Shown: positions 1-8,761, counted from the first letter of the stretch. The stretch is DNA of 25,654 bases from an uncultured Prevotella sp. (GCA_934190685.1 CAKPTK010000020.1:1-25654); one strand, 5' to 3'. The notes: generated from the sequence alone by a model not told the origin. Made by a program: numbers and translations.

Positions 1-391
1 CATATCCCGACCGGGCATAGTCCCAGTCCACCACGCGCGGTTCGGGCACATCTTCGTCTTCATGAAATTTGATGCCTTCACGCTTGTAAGGCCCTGTGGT
101 ATGGTCTGCGGTCAGATGCCATGCCACCCAGTTGGGTTGCTTGGTGTCTTGGTTATACGAGGTGATATAACCCTCACGTCTCAGTATCTGTTCCTTCACG
201 CCCCGTATCGGAGCGGGCACCTCCAGGTTGTCTACCGGTCTTGTCTCCACTTGCTTTTCGGGAGCAGAGACCTCCGTAGGCTGTCCCGCGGCATAGAGTT
301 TGGAATATTGGTCTATCTTCTTTCTACTGTCCGCACAGGCCGTCAAGGCTACAGCAAGACACAGGCCGATACAAAATCTCTCGTGTTTCAT
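1..391 (-). CDS. DNA/RNA non-specific endonuclease lipoprotein (partial, 3' end off window)
   Basis: The reading frame runs from an ATG at 391-389 to the left edge of the window, so about 130 residues of the N-terminal part are present. The N-terminus is a lipoprotein signal (residues 1-19) with lipobox LTAC and lipidated Cys19, so the protein is exported and membrane anchored. A polar linker follows. From about residue 68 the sequence matches the start of the Endonuclease_NS (NUC1) family: ILRREGYITSYN, then NWVAWHLTAD, then a charged stretch, PRVVDWDYARSGY. In this family the catalytic DRGH motif comes directly after the SGY segment, so it lies just outside the window. The expected role is metal-dependent degradation of DNA and RNA outside the inner membrane. 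A TAnnTTTG promoter box lies 22 nt upstream. Family assignment is good; activity cannot be judged without the active site. Confidence 0.8.
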   Translation of the reverse strand, partial: MKHERFCIGLCLAVALTACADSRKKIDQYSKLYAAGQPTEVSAPEKQVETRPVDNLEVPAPIRGVKEQILRREGYITSYNQDTKQPNWVAWHLTADHTTGPYKREGIKFHEDEDVPEPRVVDWDYARSGY

Positions 392-413
392 CTTTTCTTC
401 TGTTAATTCGGTG

Positions 414-421
414 CAAAGATA
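414..421 (-). promoter_or_regulatory. Bacteroidetes -7 promoter box for the nuclease gene
   Basis: On the minus strand this reads TATCTTTG, matching TAnnTTTG and followed by CA, about 22 nt before the nuclease ATG. No clear -33 TTG lies at the expected distance. It is arranged divergently with the aguA promoter, so both genes start from one 78-bp gap. Confidence 0.55.
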
Positions 422-443
422 ATGTATTTCCATGTCTTTTCGT

Positions 444-451
444 TACCTTTG
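444..451 (+). promoter_or_regulatory. Bacteroidetes -7 promoter box for aguA
   Basis: The sequence TACCTTTG matches TAnnTTTG and ends 18 nt before the chosen aguA start at 470. Its position supports 470 over the upstream in-frame ATG at 422, which would lie before the promoter box. No good -33 element is seen. Confidence 0.55.
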
Positions 452-469
452 CAAGGAAAAGAGACAACT

Positions 470-1522
470 ATGCATACAAAATACACACTCCCCGCCGAAT
501 GGCATCCACAGAGTGGAATCCAACTCACCTGGCCACATGCCCACACAGACTGGGCTGACTACTTGAACCAAATCACGCTTACCTTCCTGGCAATGACACG
601 GGCCATCGCCAAAAAGGAAAAGGTGCTCATCGTCACGCCTCATGTGGAAGATGTGAAGGCGATGGTGCTGGATGTTGTCGACGAGTCGCTGCATCCGAAT
701 ATCATCTTCCACCATTGCCCCACCAACGACACGTGGGCTCGCGACCATGCATTTCTATCATTGTTGCCCACAGGCGAGACGACAGAAAAAAAAGTCAGAC
801 TTGCTGATTTTCAATTCAACGGTTGGGGCGAGAAATTTGAAGCCACCCTTGACAATCGCATCAACAACCGTCTTTTCTTTGAAGGCGTCTTCCATGGTGT
901 TTTGGTCAACCACAACGAGTTCGTGCTGGAAGGTGGTTCGGTGGAAAGTGACGGCAAGGGCACGATCTTCACCACCTCGCAATGCCTCCTCGCTCCCCAT
1001 CGCAACCAACCGCTCTCCCGTGAGGAAATCACAGAGAAGTTGAAAGCCATGCTCGGCGCCGAGCGCATCGTTTGGCTCGACCATGGCAACCTGATGGGCG
1101 ATGACACCGACGGACACATCGACACCATTGTGCGTACAGCTCCTGATGACACCTTATTATATATAGGAACGGACAATGTGAACGATCCGCAGCACGATGA
1201 TTTCAAAGCACTCGAGAGACAGTTGCAGACGCTGCGCACACTCGACGGAAAGCCTTATCGGCTGCTCCGGCTTCCCATCCCCGACGCCATCTATGACGGC
1301 GAAGACAGGCTGCCAGCCACCTATGCCAATTTCGTGATTCTCAATGGTGCAGTGCTCTGCCCCACCTATATGCAACCTGACCACGACCACGAAGCCATCC
1401 GTCTGCTGCAACAGGCTTTCCCCGATCGGGAAATCATCCCCATCGACGCCCGCACCGTCATCCGTCAGCACGGTTCACTCCATTGCCTGACCATGCAATA
1501 TCCCGAGGGTGTGATCGCCTGA
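470..1522 (+). CDS. aguA: Agmatine deiminase (PAD_porph family)
   Basis: The 350-residue product belongs to the agmatine deiminase/Porphyromonas-type peptidylarginine deiminase family. It is expected to convert agmatine to N-carbamoylputrescine and ammonia in the cytoplasm. Family motifs are in order: an N-terminal PAEWHPQSGIQLTWPH, NDTWARDHAF, VLEGGSVESDGKGT, GHIDTIVR, and a C-terminal GSLHCLTMQYPEG holding the predicted nucleophile Cys339. The length is normal for the family (about 340-370). There is no signal peptide, which favours agmatine deiminase over a secreted PAD. The start at 470 is chosen because the family begins near this residue and a promoter box lies at 444-451; the open frame extends back to 422. 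The gene for the next pathway step, aguB, lies about 6.3 kb downstream on the same strand, beyond the efflux operon. Confidence 0.88.
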   Translation: MHTKYTLPAEWHPQSGIQLTWPHAHTDWADYLNQITLTFLAMTRAIAKKEKVLIVTPHVEDVKAMVLDVVDESLHPNIIFHHCPTNDTWARDHAFLSLLPTGETTEKKVRLADFQFNGWGEKFEATLDNRINNRLFFEGVFHGVLVNHNEFVLEGGSVESDGKGTIFTTSQCLLAPHRNQPLSREEITEKLKAMLGAERIVWLDHGNLMGDDTDGHIDTIVRTAPDDTLLYIGTDNVNDPQHDDFKALERQLQTLRTLDGKPYRLLRLPIPDAIYDGEDRLPATYANFVILNGAVLCPTYMQPDHDHEAIRLLQQAFPDREIIPIDARTVIRQHGSLHCLTMQYPEGVIA

Positions 1523-1546
1523 CATCAAAGTAAAAATCAAAAAAAT

Positions 1547-1972
1547 ATGGATTCACAAGAAGCTATCAATAGGCTTGAGGCAAAAAACATCAAGCCCACT
1601 GCCAACAGAATACTCGTGTTGAAGAAACTGGTCGCCGAGCAACGACCGATGAGTCTGTCAAACATCGACGAGACCATGCCCTCCATGGACAAGTCGAGCA
1701 TCTTCCGTGTGCTGACCCTTTTCCTCGAACACGACGTGGTGCATGCCTTTGAGGACGGACGCGGGGTGCTCAACTATGAATTGTGCGAGCAACAGGGACA
1801 CTGCAACCACACCGACGGGCATGTGCATTTCTATTGTGAGTCGTGCCAGCGGTCCTTCTGTTTGGAAGACCAACATCTGCCCCATATCGACCTGCCTGAA
1901 GGATTCTTTGCCCATTCCATGTCGTTCGTCATCAAAGGAGAATGTGCAGAATGCAGAAAGAAACACAGATAG
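1547..1972 (+). CDS. Fur-family transcriptional regulator
   Basis: The 141-residue protein has the Fur architecture. The N-terminal winged helix (about residues 1-75) includes KPTANRILVLKKL and SSIFRVLTLFLEHDVVHAF. The C-terminal dimerisation and metal-binding part carries HVHFYCESC and GECAEC. Cys97/Cys100 and Cys133/Cys136 form the usual structural zinc site, and His88, His92 and His94 are plausible sensor ligands. Which metal it senses (Zn, Fe, peroxide) cannot be decided from sequence alone. It follows aguA by 24 bp with no separate promoter visible, so the two may be co-transcribed. It converges on the metal efflux operon, which makes a zinc- or metal-linked role attractive, but that link is inference from position only. 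Confidence 0.85.
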   Translation: MDSQEAINRLEAKNIKPTANRILVLKKLVAEQRPMSLSNIDETMPSMDKSSIFRVLTLFLEHDVVHAFEDGRGVLNYELCEQQGHCNHTDGHVHFYCESCQRSFCLEDQHLPHIDLPEGFFAHSMSFVIKGECAECRKKHR

Positions 1973-1980
1973 ACAGTTCT

Positions 1981-2028
1981 CTATAGAAACAGCGAAAGCT
2001 CCTCTCGGAACTTTCGCTGTCTTTATAG
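1981..2028. terminator. Bidirectional terminator between fur-like gene and efflux operon
   Basis: The perfect 10-bp arms ACAGCGAAAG (1989-1998) and CTTTCGCTGT (2011-2020) enclose a 12-nt loop. The pairing extends outward to 1981-2028 with two mismatches. It lies just after the regulator stop and overlaps the stop codon of the minus-strand channel gene (2023-2025), so it can serve both converging transcripts. Confidence 0.75.
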
Positions 2029-3252
2029 GTCGCCTCTCATTCGTTTCAAGGCTATCACCGCTTGATTGTAATCATTGATTGCCGCAGCGCGCTTTTGTTT
2101 CATGTCGATACTCTCTTGCAAGGCATTGACATATTCTATATAACTGATTTCGCCGTTTTCGTATTCCAAAGCACTCAGCCGGCCCAGCTCCTCTGCCTGC
2201 TTGCCGCCTTCCGTCTCATAATACATCATCCGGTTGTAGGCGGCGTTGTAGCGGTCTTGAAAGGCGGAATATTCATTTTCCCGTTGCTGCTGTTGCTGTT
2301 TCATTTCCATTTCCACCCGCTCACGATCTATCTTCGCCGCCTTTACCTTGGCACGGGTGGCACCCCAAAAGAGCGGTATGCCCACACCCACTTCAAATCC
2401 CATGAAGTTTCCGCCACTGTATTTAGCACGGTTCTCATGATAAGGGTCCCAGCCGGTGATGACCATCTGCGTGCGAAGGCCCAATGAGAACGAAGGCGCA
2501 CAGCCGTTTTTCTCCACCGTCACACTCTTGTCGGCGGCGGTGATGAGACTGGCGGCATACTGTCCTTCCGCTGTCTGCAAATAGTTGTAGCCGCTTCCGC
2601 CATCCTCGATGGCCGCCAATCGGATGTCGGCGGGTGTCACCTGGTCGCCGGTGTTGAGCAAGAGGGAAAGTTGCTTTTGAGCTATGGTCTTTTCGCTTTT
2701 CGCCGCAGCCAGTTCGAGAGCATTTTCCCGCTGCATACGTTCGGCGGACAACTGTTCCAACTTGCGTGTCTCGCCAGCGGCATATCGCTTGGAAGCCAAC
2801 TCTGCATAGCGGGCAAGCACCGTGTCCTGCTGTTGCAAGATGCGGATGCGCTCGGCCTGATATACCAGTTGCCAATAGGCTGCCGCCACCTCACCACGCA
2901 GTTGGTTCTCCACCACACGTTTCTTGCTCTGCTCTGCCGCAGTCTCCGCTTTCAGTTGACTGCGCCGTGCTGCATAGAGTGTCGGAAAGTCTATGGTCTG
3001 CGAGAGGGTCAGGGCATTGTCCGGACTGCCTCCAGAGGTCGGATCTTGCGAAAGCGAAAGACTTGTTTTTTCCACATCCCATGCCGTGCCTTGCAAAGCC
3101 TTGGCACGTGCCGTAGCCTTGTCGGCAGCCTGCATCTGATAGTTGTTGGCCACCGCTAAGTCCATACATTGCTGGAGCGACAGCGTCTTGTTGTCTGCCC
3201 ATGCCGTCTGCAACGAGAGGACGGCGAGAGCTATGAGGGTTGTTGTTTTCAT
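2023..3252 (-). CDS. TolC-family outer-membrane channel of heavy-metal efflux system (CzcC/CusC type)
   Basis: The 409-residue protein has a signal peptide (residues 1-19, ending in AWA before D20) and no lipobox Cys. The mature part is rich in Ala, Gln and charged heptads typical of the paired coiled-coil hairpins of the outer membrane efflux protein family. It starts with LSLQQCMDLAVANN, the usual first OEP helix, and ends with GEISYIEYVNALQESIDMKQ and a YNQAVIALKRMRG helix. It is the third gene of the operon, 59 bp after the RND pump gene. It is expected to form the trimeric exit duct of a tripartite pump. The gap before it contains an imperfect stem (3275-3298). Its stop codon is embedded in the shared terminator. 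Confidence 0.85.
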   Translation of the reverse strand: MKTTTLIALAVLSLQTAWADNKTLSLQQCMDLAVANNYQMQAADKATARAKALQGTAWDVEKTSLSLSQDPTSGGSPDNALTLSQTIDFPTLYAARRSQLKAETAAEQSKKRVVENQLRGEVAAAYWQLVYQAERIRILQQQDTVLARYAELASKRYAAGETRKLEQLSAERMQRENALELAAAKSEKTIAQKQLSLLLNTGDQVTPADIRLAAIEDGGSGYNYLQTAEGQYAASLITAADKSVTVEKNGCAPSFSLGLRTQMVITGWDPYHENRAKYSGGNFMGFEVGVGIPLFWGATRAKVKAAKIDRERVEMEMKQQQQQRENEYSAFQDRYNAAYNRMMYYETEGGKQAEELGRLSALEYENGEISYIEYVNALQESIDMKQKRAAAINDYNQAVIALKRMRGDL

Positions 3253-3311
3253 TGTTCGATGATGTTATGATTGGAGGAGTGGATAATTAGCCGCTCCTGC
3301 TTTATTTGTTC

Positions 3312-6300
3312 TCACTTTTTCGTAAACGTCTTGTAGATAGCCGGCAATACGAGGAGGGTGAGCAGGGTCGACGTGACCAGTCCACCAATCACCACCGTTG
3401 CCAAAGGCCGCTGCACCTCAGCACCATCACCATGGGAGAGCGCCATAGGCAGGAAACCCATGGACGCCACAAGGGCGGTCATCAGCACTGGCCGTAGACG
3501 AATCATGCAACTGTCGATGATGCGCTGGTGAATATCCTGGACGCCATCTTTCTCCATTTGGTTCATTTGGCCGATGAGCACAATTCCGTTGAGCACTGCT
3601 ACACCGAAGAGGGCGATAAAACCCACACCGGCGGAAATGGAGAACGGCATGCCACGCAGCCACAACGCCCACACGCCGCCGATAGCCGCAAGGGGAATGG
3701 CGGAAAAGACGAAGAGCGACTCACGGAGGTTCTTCACCGTGGCATAGAGCAGCAAGAGGATGATGACGAGTGCCACAGGTATCACGACAGCCAGTCGATT
3801 GACCGCACTCTGCAGATTCTCAAACTCGCCACCATAGGTATAATAGTAGCCTTCGGGCATCTTCAACTTGCTGTCAAGAATCCGCTGGATATCCTCGACC
3901 GTACTCTGCACATCGCGTCCCTTCACATTGAAGCCCACATAGATACGGCGTGCGCCGTCCTCGTGCGACACCTGTGCCGGCGCTGGTTCATACACCACGT
4001 CTGCCACCTGCGAAAGAGGCACGTTGCCACCGCCAGGCAGCGGCACATAGAGCGACGCAAGCGACTCGGCGCTGCGCTTTTGGTTGTCCATCCGGAGCAC
4101 AAGGTCAAACTTCTTGTCGCCCTCATACACACTGCCCGCCACACCACCGGCGAAGGTGGTTTCAAGCAGGGTGTTGAGGTCGTCGACACTGAGTCCGTAT
4201 TCCGCCATGCGCTCATGATTGTAGCGCACTTGTATCTGGGGCAAGCCCGACACCTCTTCCACGAAAATGCCGCTCACCCCTTTCACACCTTGAATCAAGC
4301 GGCGCACACGGCCGGCTTGCTCGGTGAGGATGTTCAAATCGTCGCCGAAGATTTTGATGGCCACATCCTGCTTGATTCCTGTGAGCAACTCATTGTTACG
4401 CATCTGGATGGGCTGCGAGATTTCCGCCTCCAGTCCGGGGATGGTCTTGAGCGTCTCTTCCATCTTTTCCATCAGTTCCGGTGTGGTCTCTGCCGAGGTC
4501 CATTCGGCCTTGGGCTTGAGGGCAATCATGATGTCGGCACGCTCCACCGGCATCGGGTCGGTGGGAATCTCCGCACTGCCGATACGGCTCACCACTTGCT
4601 TCACCTCGGGATATTGTGCTTTCAAGAGTTGTTCCGCCTTGGTGCAGCTCTCCACCATTTGGGAGAGAGAGGTGCCTTGCGACATGCTCATCTCCACGGC
4701 AAAATCGCCTTCCTCCAGACTGGGGATAAACTCGCCGCCAAGAAACTTGAAACCGACAAGACTGACGCAGAACAGGGCGATGGCTGCCGTGATGACATTC
4801 TTGCGCTCCACCAACACCCAATCGAGCACCGGACGATACCACGACTGCAGTTTCCTGATCATCCGGTCGGAGAAGGTTTCCTTGGTATGCACCTTGCGGC
4901 TCAGGAAAAGCGAACTGGCCATCGGCACATAGGTGAGCGAGAGGATGAAGGCGCCCAGGATGGCGAAGAACACGGTGAGCGCCATCGGACGGAACATCTT
5001 GCCCTCTATGCCCACCAATGTCATCAGCGGCACATAGACAATCATAATCATGATTTCACCGAAAGCGGCACTCTGGCGGATGCGCGACGCCGAAAAGTGC
5101 ACTTCCTCGTCCATCTCCTTGCGGGTCAACCGCAACGTGGGATATTTCGCCCTGCTGCCGTTGATATGCGCCACCACCGCCTCGACGATGATTACCGCCG
5201 AGTCTACAATCATTCCGAAGTCGATGGCGCCAAGACTCATCAGATTGCCGGCAATGCCGAAGGTTTCCATCATGCTGAAAGCGAAGAGCATACTCAAGGG
5301 GATGACGCTCGCCACGACAAGTCCTGCCCGCCAGTTGCCCAAGAAGACAATCAGGACAAAGATGACAATCAAACCTCCTTCAACGAGGTTGTGGGCGATG
5401 GTTCCCTCCACGCGGTCCACCAAATTGGTGCGGTCGATGAATGGCTCGATGACCACTCCCTCGGGCAATGATTTCTGTATTTGCGCGATGCGCTCCTTCA
5501 CATTCTTGCTCACTTGCTGGAAGTTCTCGCCTTTCAGCATGATGGCAATGCCCGCCACCACTTCGCCTTCACCGTTGCGGGTCACGGCACCGAAACGAGT
5601 AGCATGGCCATATTGCACTTTTGCCACATCACCCACCTTGACAGGTGTGCCGTTGACCGTCTTGACCGTAATGTTTTTCACATCGTCAAGCGACTTCACC
5701 ACACCCAATCCACGGATATAATATTGTGTGGAGTTTTCCTCGATATAACTTCCGCCCGTATTGGCGTTGTTCTTCTGAAGAGCGTCAAACACCTCGCCCA
5801 CGGTCAGCCCGTTGGCGTTCAGTTGGTCGTTGTCGAGCGCCACCTCATATTGTTTGACGTAGCCGCCCCATCCACTCACCTCCGCCACACCGGGCGTTCC
5901 GGACAGTTGCTTGCGCACGATCCAATCCTGGATGGTACGCAAATCGGTGAGCGAGTATTTGTTTTCATAACCTTTCTTGGCACGTACCGTGTAATGATAG
6001 ATCTCGCCCAAAGCCGTGGCGACAGGCCCCATCTCTGTGTCCGAGTTCTTGGGCAGGTCTTTGGTGGCGGTCTCGAGCATCTGATTCACCTGCGAGCGTG
6101 CCCAGTAGATGTCTGCGTCATCGTCAAACACGAGGGTGATGACCGACAGTCCGCTGCGGGAGATGCTTCTGCGCTCCTGCAGTCGGGGGATGTTGGCAAG
6201 GGCCATCTCAATGGGGGTGGTGATGTATTGCTCCACTTCCTGTGCTCCCAAAGAGGGGGCTTGGGTGATGACCTGCACTTGGTTGTCTGTGATATCGGGT

Positions 6301-6416
6301 GTGGAATCGAAAGGCAACTGCACGAGCGACCACACTCCCCATGCCACCAGTGCGAGCGTAAAGACACCCACCACCAACTTATGGCTGATGGAATAAGTGA
6401 TTAACTTTTGAAACAT
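3312..6416 (-). CDS. CzcA-type heavy-metal efflux RND pump
   Basis: At 1034 residues this is full length for an HME-RND inner-membrane pump: TM helix 1 near residues 12-32, a large periplasmic loop, a six-helix block, a second loop, and five more C-terminal helices. The proton-relay signature in TM4 is IDFGMIVDSAVIIVEA with Asp399, Asp405 and Glu412. It is therefore a proton-driven metal exporter, not a drug pump. The second periplasmic loop has the CzcA-like GSAEIPTDPMP and QMRNNELLTGIK. At the places where Escherichia coli CusA has its metal-binding methionine triad I find no clear methionines, with Thr and Glu instead. Divalent Zn/Co/Cd/Ni is thus more likely than Cu/Ag. It starts 3 bp after the adaptor stop. 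Confidence 0.9.
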   Translation of the reverse strand: MFQKLITYSISHKLVVGVFTLALVAWGVWSLVQLPFDSTPDITDNQVQVITQAPSLGAQEVEQYITTPIEMALANIPRLQERRSISRSGLSVITLVFDDDADIYWARSQVNQMLETATKDLPKNSDTEMGPVATALGEIYHYTVRAKKGYENKYSLTDLRTIQDWIVRKQLSGTPGVAEVSGWGGYVKQYEVALDNDQLNANGLTVGEVFDALQKNNANTGGSYIEENSTQYYIRGLGVVKSLDDVKNITVKTVNGTPVKVGDVAKVQYGHATRFGAVTRNGEGEVVAGIAIMLKGENFQQVSKNVKERIAQIQKSLPEGVVIEPFIDRTNLVDRVEGTIAHNLVEGGLIVIFVLIVFLGNWRAGLVVASVIPLSMLFAFSMMETFGIAGNLMSLGAIDFGMIVDSAVIIVEAVVAHINGSRAKYPTLRLTRKEMDEEVHFSASRIRQSAAFGEIMIMIVYVPLMTLVGIEGKMFRPMALTVFFAILGAFILSLTYVPMASSLFLSRKVHTKETFSDRMIRKLQSWYRPVLDWVLVERKNVITAAIALFCVSLVGFKFLGGEFIPSLEEGDFAVEMSMSQGTSLSQMVESCTKAEQLLKAQYPEVKQVVSRIGSAEIPTDPMPVERADIMIALKPKAEWTSAETTPELMEKMEETLKTIPGLEAEISQPIQMRNNELLTGIKQDVAIKIFGDDLNILTEQAGRVRRLIQGVKGVSGIFVEEVSGLPQIQVRYNHERMAEYGLSVDDLNTLLETTFAGGVAGSVYEGDKKFDLVLRMDNQKRSAESLASLYVPLPGGGNVPLSQVADVVYEPAPAQVSHEDGARRIYVGFNVKGRDVQSTVEDIQRILDSKLKMPEGYYYTYGGEFENLQSAVNRLAVVIPVALVIILLLLYATVKNLRESLFVFSAIPLAAIGGVWALWLRGMPFSISAGVGFIALFGVAVLNGIVLIGQMNQMEKDGVQDIHQRIIDSCMIRLRPVLMTALVASMGFLPMALSHGDGAEVQRPLATVVIGGLVTSTLLTLLVLPAIYKTFTKK

Positions 6417-6419
6417 CGC

Positions 6420-7604
6420 TTAGTCCTCCTCTCCGTGTTCGCCTGTGAGCGAGGCAAGATAGTAAGCGTTGTCTGTCACTATCTTCTGCCCGGGACGGAT
6501 GTGTTTGCACAATGCCACTTCGGTGTATCCGTTCTGGCTCACACCTGTGGTCACCTCATGGCGGGAGAAGACAAACTCTCCCTTCGAGGGAGCCTTGTTG
6601 AGGGCGAAGATATAGTTTTTGCCTTCGGCGGTGACAATGGCCTTGGTAGGCAATGTCTGGCATTGTGTGCGGCCGGTGGCGATGCTGCCACTCACATACA
6701 TGCCGTCAAAGAGATGGGCGGTCTGGGCTGTTTTGTCCAGTTTCACATGCACGGCCACGGCTTTGGTGCCGTCGTTGAAATATTGGTTCATGCCATAAAT
6801 CTTGCCGCTCACTCTGACACCAGGCTGGTTGGTGAGCGAGACGAGCACAGGATTGCCCACCTTTACCTTGTTAATATCCTTCTCGAAAACGTTCAGGTCG
6901 CACTCCAAGGCAGAGTTGTCCCGGATGGTCATCAGTGGGGTCTGCATGTCGGCATATCCACCAATACTTGCCGTAAGCTTGCTCACGGTTCCGCTGACAG
7001 GGGCGCGCAGCGGGAACACGGTGACAAATTTTCCCTGCCCCACCTTGACGGGACTGATGCCTATCTGCTGCAACTGGCGGGCGATGCCCGTGAGATTGGC
7101 TTGCGCCACTTGATATTCCTTTTGTGCTTGTTGCAGCGTTTTCTTCACGCCGGCGCCATTGCTGGCAAGCGTCTGCTGACGACCCAGTTCAGCACGCGAC
7201 AACTCGGCTTGCTTGCAAGCCGAATAATACTCCCGCTGAAGCGATACGATGTCGGTGTTTTCCACCGTCGCCACCACTTGTCCTTTCGCCACATACTGAC
7301 CTTCCTTCACATAGACGGCCTTCACCACGCCTCCCATGAGCGACGACACGTCGCCCACATTCTGCGAGCGGAGCACCAGGGTTCCGTTCACCTGCAGCGT
7401 GGCGTCCAATTCGCGGTCGGTCACCTCGCCCATGCGGAGATCCACGGCTTTCACCTGTTTTGCCGAAAGCGGAATATTCTCATAGTCCACTTCCTCCTCG
7501 TGTTCCTCTTCCTGGTCGCCGCTATCGGCATTTCTCTGCCAAAGCGTGAAACCGCTCAGGGCAATGGCCGTGACAGCCACAACAAAAACAAATCTCTTAA
7601 TCAT
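6420..7604 (-). CDS. Periplasmic adaptor subunit of heavy-metal RND efflux system (CzcB/CusB type)
   Basis: The 394-residue membrane fusion protein has an N-terminal membrane anchor or signal (about residues 1-22) with no lipobox. An acidic Glu-rich patch follows (about residues 28-40, EEEHEEEVDYEN) that could attract cations. The order of modules is typical: a beta-barrel/lipoyl half (GGVVKAVYVKEGQYVAKGQVVATVEN), a coiled-coil hairpin with SRAELGRQQTLASNGAG, and the returning lipoyl half FPLRAPVSGTVSKLTASIG. A C-terminal barrel and membrane-proximal domain complete it. It is the first gene of the operon, with a TAnnTTTG box 31 nt upstream. It should bridge the pump and the TolC-like channel and hand over metal from the periplasm. 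Confidence 0.88.
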   Translation of the reverse strand: MIKRFVFVVAVTAIALSGFTLWQRNADSGDQEEEHEEEVDYENIPLSAKQVKAVDLRMGEVTDRELDATLQVNGTLVLRSQNVGDVSSLMGGVVKAVYVKEGQYVAKGQVVATVENTDIVSLQREYYSACKQAELSRAELGRQQTLASNGAGVKKTLQQAQKEYQVAQANLTGIARQLQQIGISPVKVGQGKFVTVFPLRAPVSGTVSKLTASIGGYADMQTPLMTIRDNSALECDLNVFEKDINKVKVGNPVLVSLTNQPGVRVSGKIYGMNQYFNDGTKAVAVHVKLDKTAQTAHLFDGMYVSGSIATGRTQCQTLPTKAIVTAEGKNYIFALNKAPSKGEFVFSRHEVTTGVSQNGYTEVALCKHIRPGQKIVTDNAYYLASLTGEHGEED

Positions 7605-7635
7605 AAATATTGGGTTCTACTTTAAGTTTCCTCTG

Positions 7636-7643
7636 CAAAGATA
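7636..7643 (-). promoter_or_regulatory. Bacteroidetes -7 promoter box for the metal efflux operon
   Basis: On the minus strand the sequence is TATCTTTG followed by CA, matching TAnnTTTG. It ends 31 nt before the adaptor start at 7604. A -33 TTG at the usual distance is not obvious, which could fit an activator-dependent or metal-regulated promoter. Confidence 0.55.
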
Positions 7644-7723
7644 AACAAAAGGCAGTGCAACCGGGTTGCAAAGGTCTTTTTGCCTTGACAAACAGGCTTA
7701 AAAGAGGAAAAAAGACACGCTTT

Positions 7724-7755
7724 CTTGCTTGTTTCGGGCAATATTGCTATATTTG
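7724..7755 (+). promoter_or_regulatory. Promoter of aguB
   Basis: A -33 like CTTG at 7724-7727 is followed after 20 bp by TATATTTG at 7748-7755, a good Bacteroidetes promoter. The untranslated leader to the start at 7871 would be long, about 110 nt. Upstream ATGs lie at 7842 and 7847. Confidence 0.55.
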
Positions 7756-7870
7756 CAGAAGACAGACGGAACGAAACCGTTCGAAAGTTGACTTTCATTG
7801 CGCTCGCCGGCTCTGTCTTCACTATACACCAACACTCACTCATGCCATGCAACAGTATGGCGCTTCAATT

Positions 7871-8746
7871 ATGAAAATAGGTTTTCTCCAACAACACAAC
7901 ACGGCTGACGTGAAGGACAATCTGCGTCGCCTTGCCGAGGGCATCACCGACCTGGCCCACCGTGGCGCCGAACTCATCATCCTGCAAGAATTGCACAACT
8001 CGCTTTATTTCTGCCAAACGGAAGACGTTGATCTGTTTGACCTTGCCGAACCCATACCCGGTCCGTCAACAGGATTCTATGGCGAACTCGCCAAGCGTTT
8101 GGGGGTGGTCATCGTCACCTCACTCTTTGAGCGCCGTGCACCAGGACTCTATCACAACACGGCTGTTGTCATCGAACGCGACGGCACCATTGCCGGCAAA
8201 TACCGCAAGATGCACATTCCCGACGACCCCGCCTATTATGAGAAATTCTACTTCACGCCTGGCGATCTCGGTTTCCATCCCATCGACACAAGCGTGGGCA
8301 GACTGGGTGTGATGGTCTGCTGGGACCAGTGGTATCCTGAGGCCGCCCGACTGATGTCGCTGCAAGGTGCCGAACTGCTCATCTACCCCACCGCCATCGG
8401 CTATGCCGCCGCAGACACACCCGAAGAACAGCAGCGCCAGCGGGAGGCATGGACCACAGTACAGCGCGGCCATGCCGTAGCCAACGGCCTGCCTGTGATT
8501 GCCGTCAATCGCGTGGGCTTTGAGCCGGACCCTTCAGGACAGACACCAGGCATTCAGTTTTGGGGCAGCAGCTTCATTGCCGGACCTCAAGGAGAACTGC
8601 TCTACCGCGCCTCCGAGTCCGAGGAGGAGAGCATCGTCGCCGAGATAGACCTCGGCCACAGTGAAGACGTGCGCCGTTGGTGGCCTTTCCTGCGCGACCG
8701 CCGCATCGACAATTATAAAGACATCACCAAGCGATTTATTGACTAA
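7871..8746 (+). CDS. aguB: N-carbamoylputrescine amidase (nitrilase superfamily)
   Basis: The 291-residue protein of the carbon-nitrogen hydrolase superfamily is expected to hydrolyse N-carbamoylputrescine to putrescine, CO2 and ammonia in the cytoplasm. The catalytic triad is visible: Glu40 in LQELHNS, Lys113 in YRKMHIPDDP, and nucleophile Cys150 in MVCWDQWYPEAAR. The segment ELHNSLYFCQ and the long matching HIPDDPAYYEKFYFTPGD are typical of AguB rather than of other nitrilases. The start at 7871 (MKIGFLQ) matches the family N-terminus; the frame is open far upstream to 7610, through the promoter region. With aguA it completes the two-step route from agmatine to putrescine, but the two genes are separated by the efflux operon. 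Confidence 0.88.
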   Translation: MKIGFLQQHNTADVKDNLRRLAEGITDLAHRGAELIILQELHNSLYFCQTEDVDLFDLAEPIPGPSTGFYGELAKRLGVVIVTSLFERRAPGLYHNTAVVIERDGTIAGKYRKMHIPDDPAYYEKFYFTPGDLGFHPIDTSVGRLGVMVCWDQWYPEAARLMSLQGAELLIYPTAIGYAAADTPEEQQRQREAWTTVQRGHAVANGLPVIAVNRVGFEPDPSGQTPGIQFWGSSFIAGPQGELLYRASESEEESIVAEIDLGHSEDVRRWWPFLRDRRIDNYKDITKRFID

Positions 8747-8761
8747 GCCCTCTATAGACGC

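Noticed and set aside
422..469. Extended N-terminus of agmatine deiminase from the ATG at 422
   Set aside because: This would place translation before the promoter box at 444-451, and the extra residues do not match the family start.
3275..3298. Hairpin in the gap between the pump and channel genes
   Set aside because: On the transcribed strand the 8-bp stem has a C/A mismatch and no T-run; too weak to call a terminator.
3528..5471. A 647-codon plus-strand open frame antisense to the RND pump gene
   Set aside because: It is His/Asp/Glu-rich shadow sequence without motifs, whereas the minus frame is a complete RND pump.
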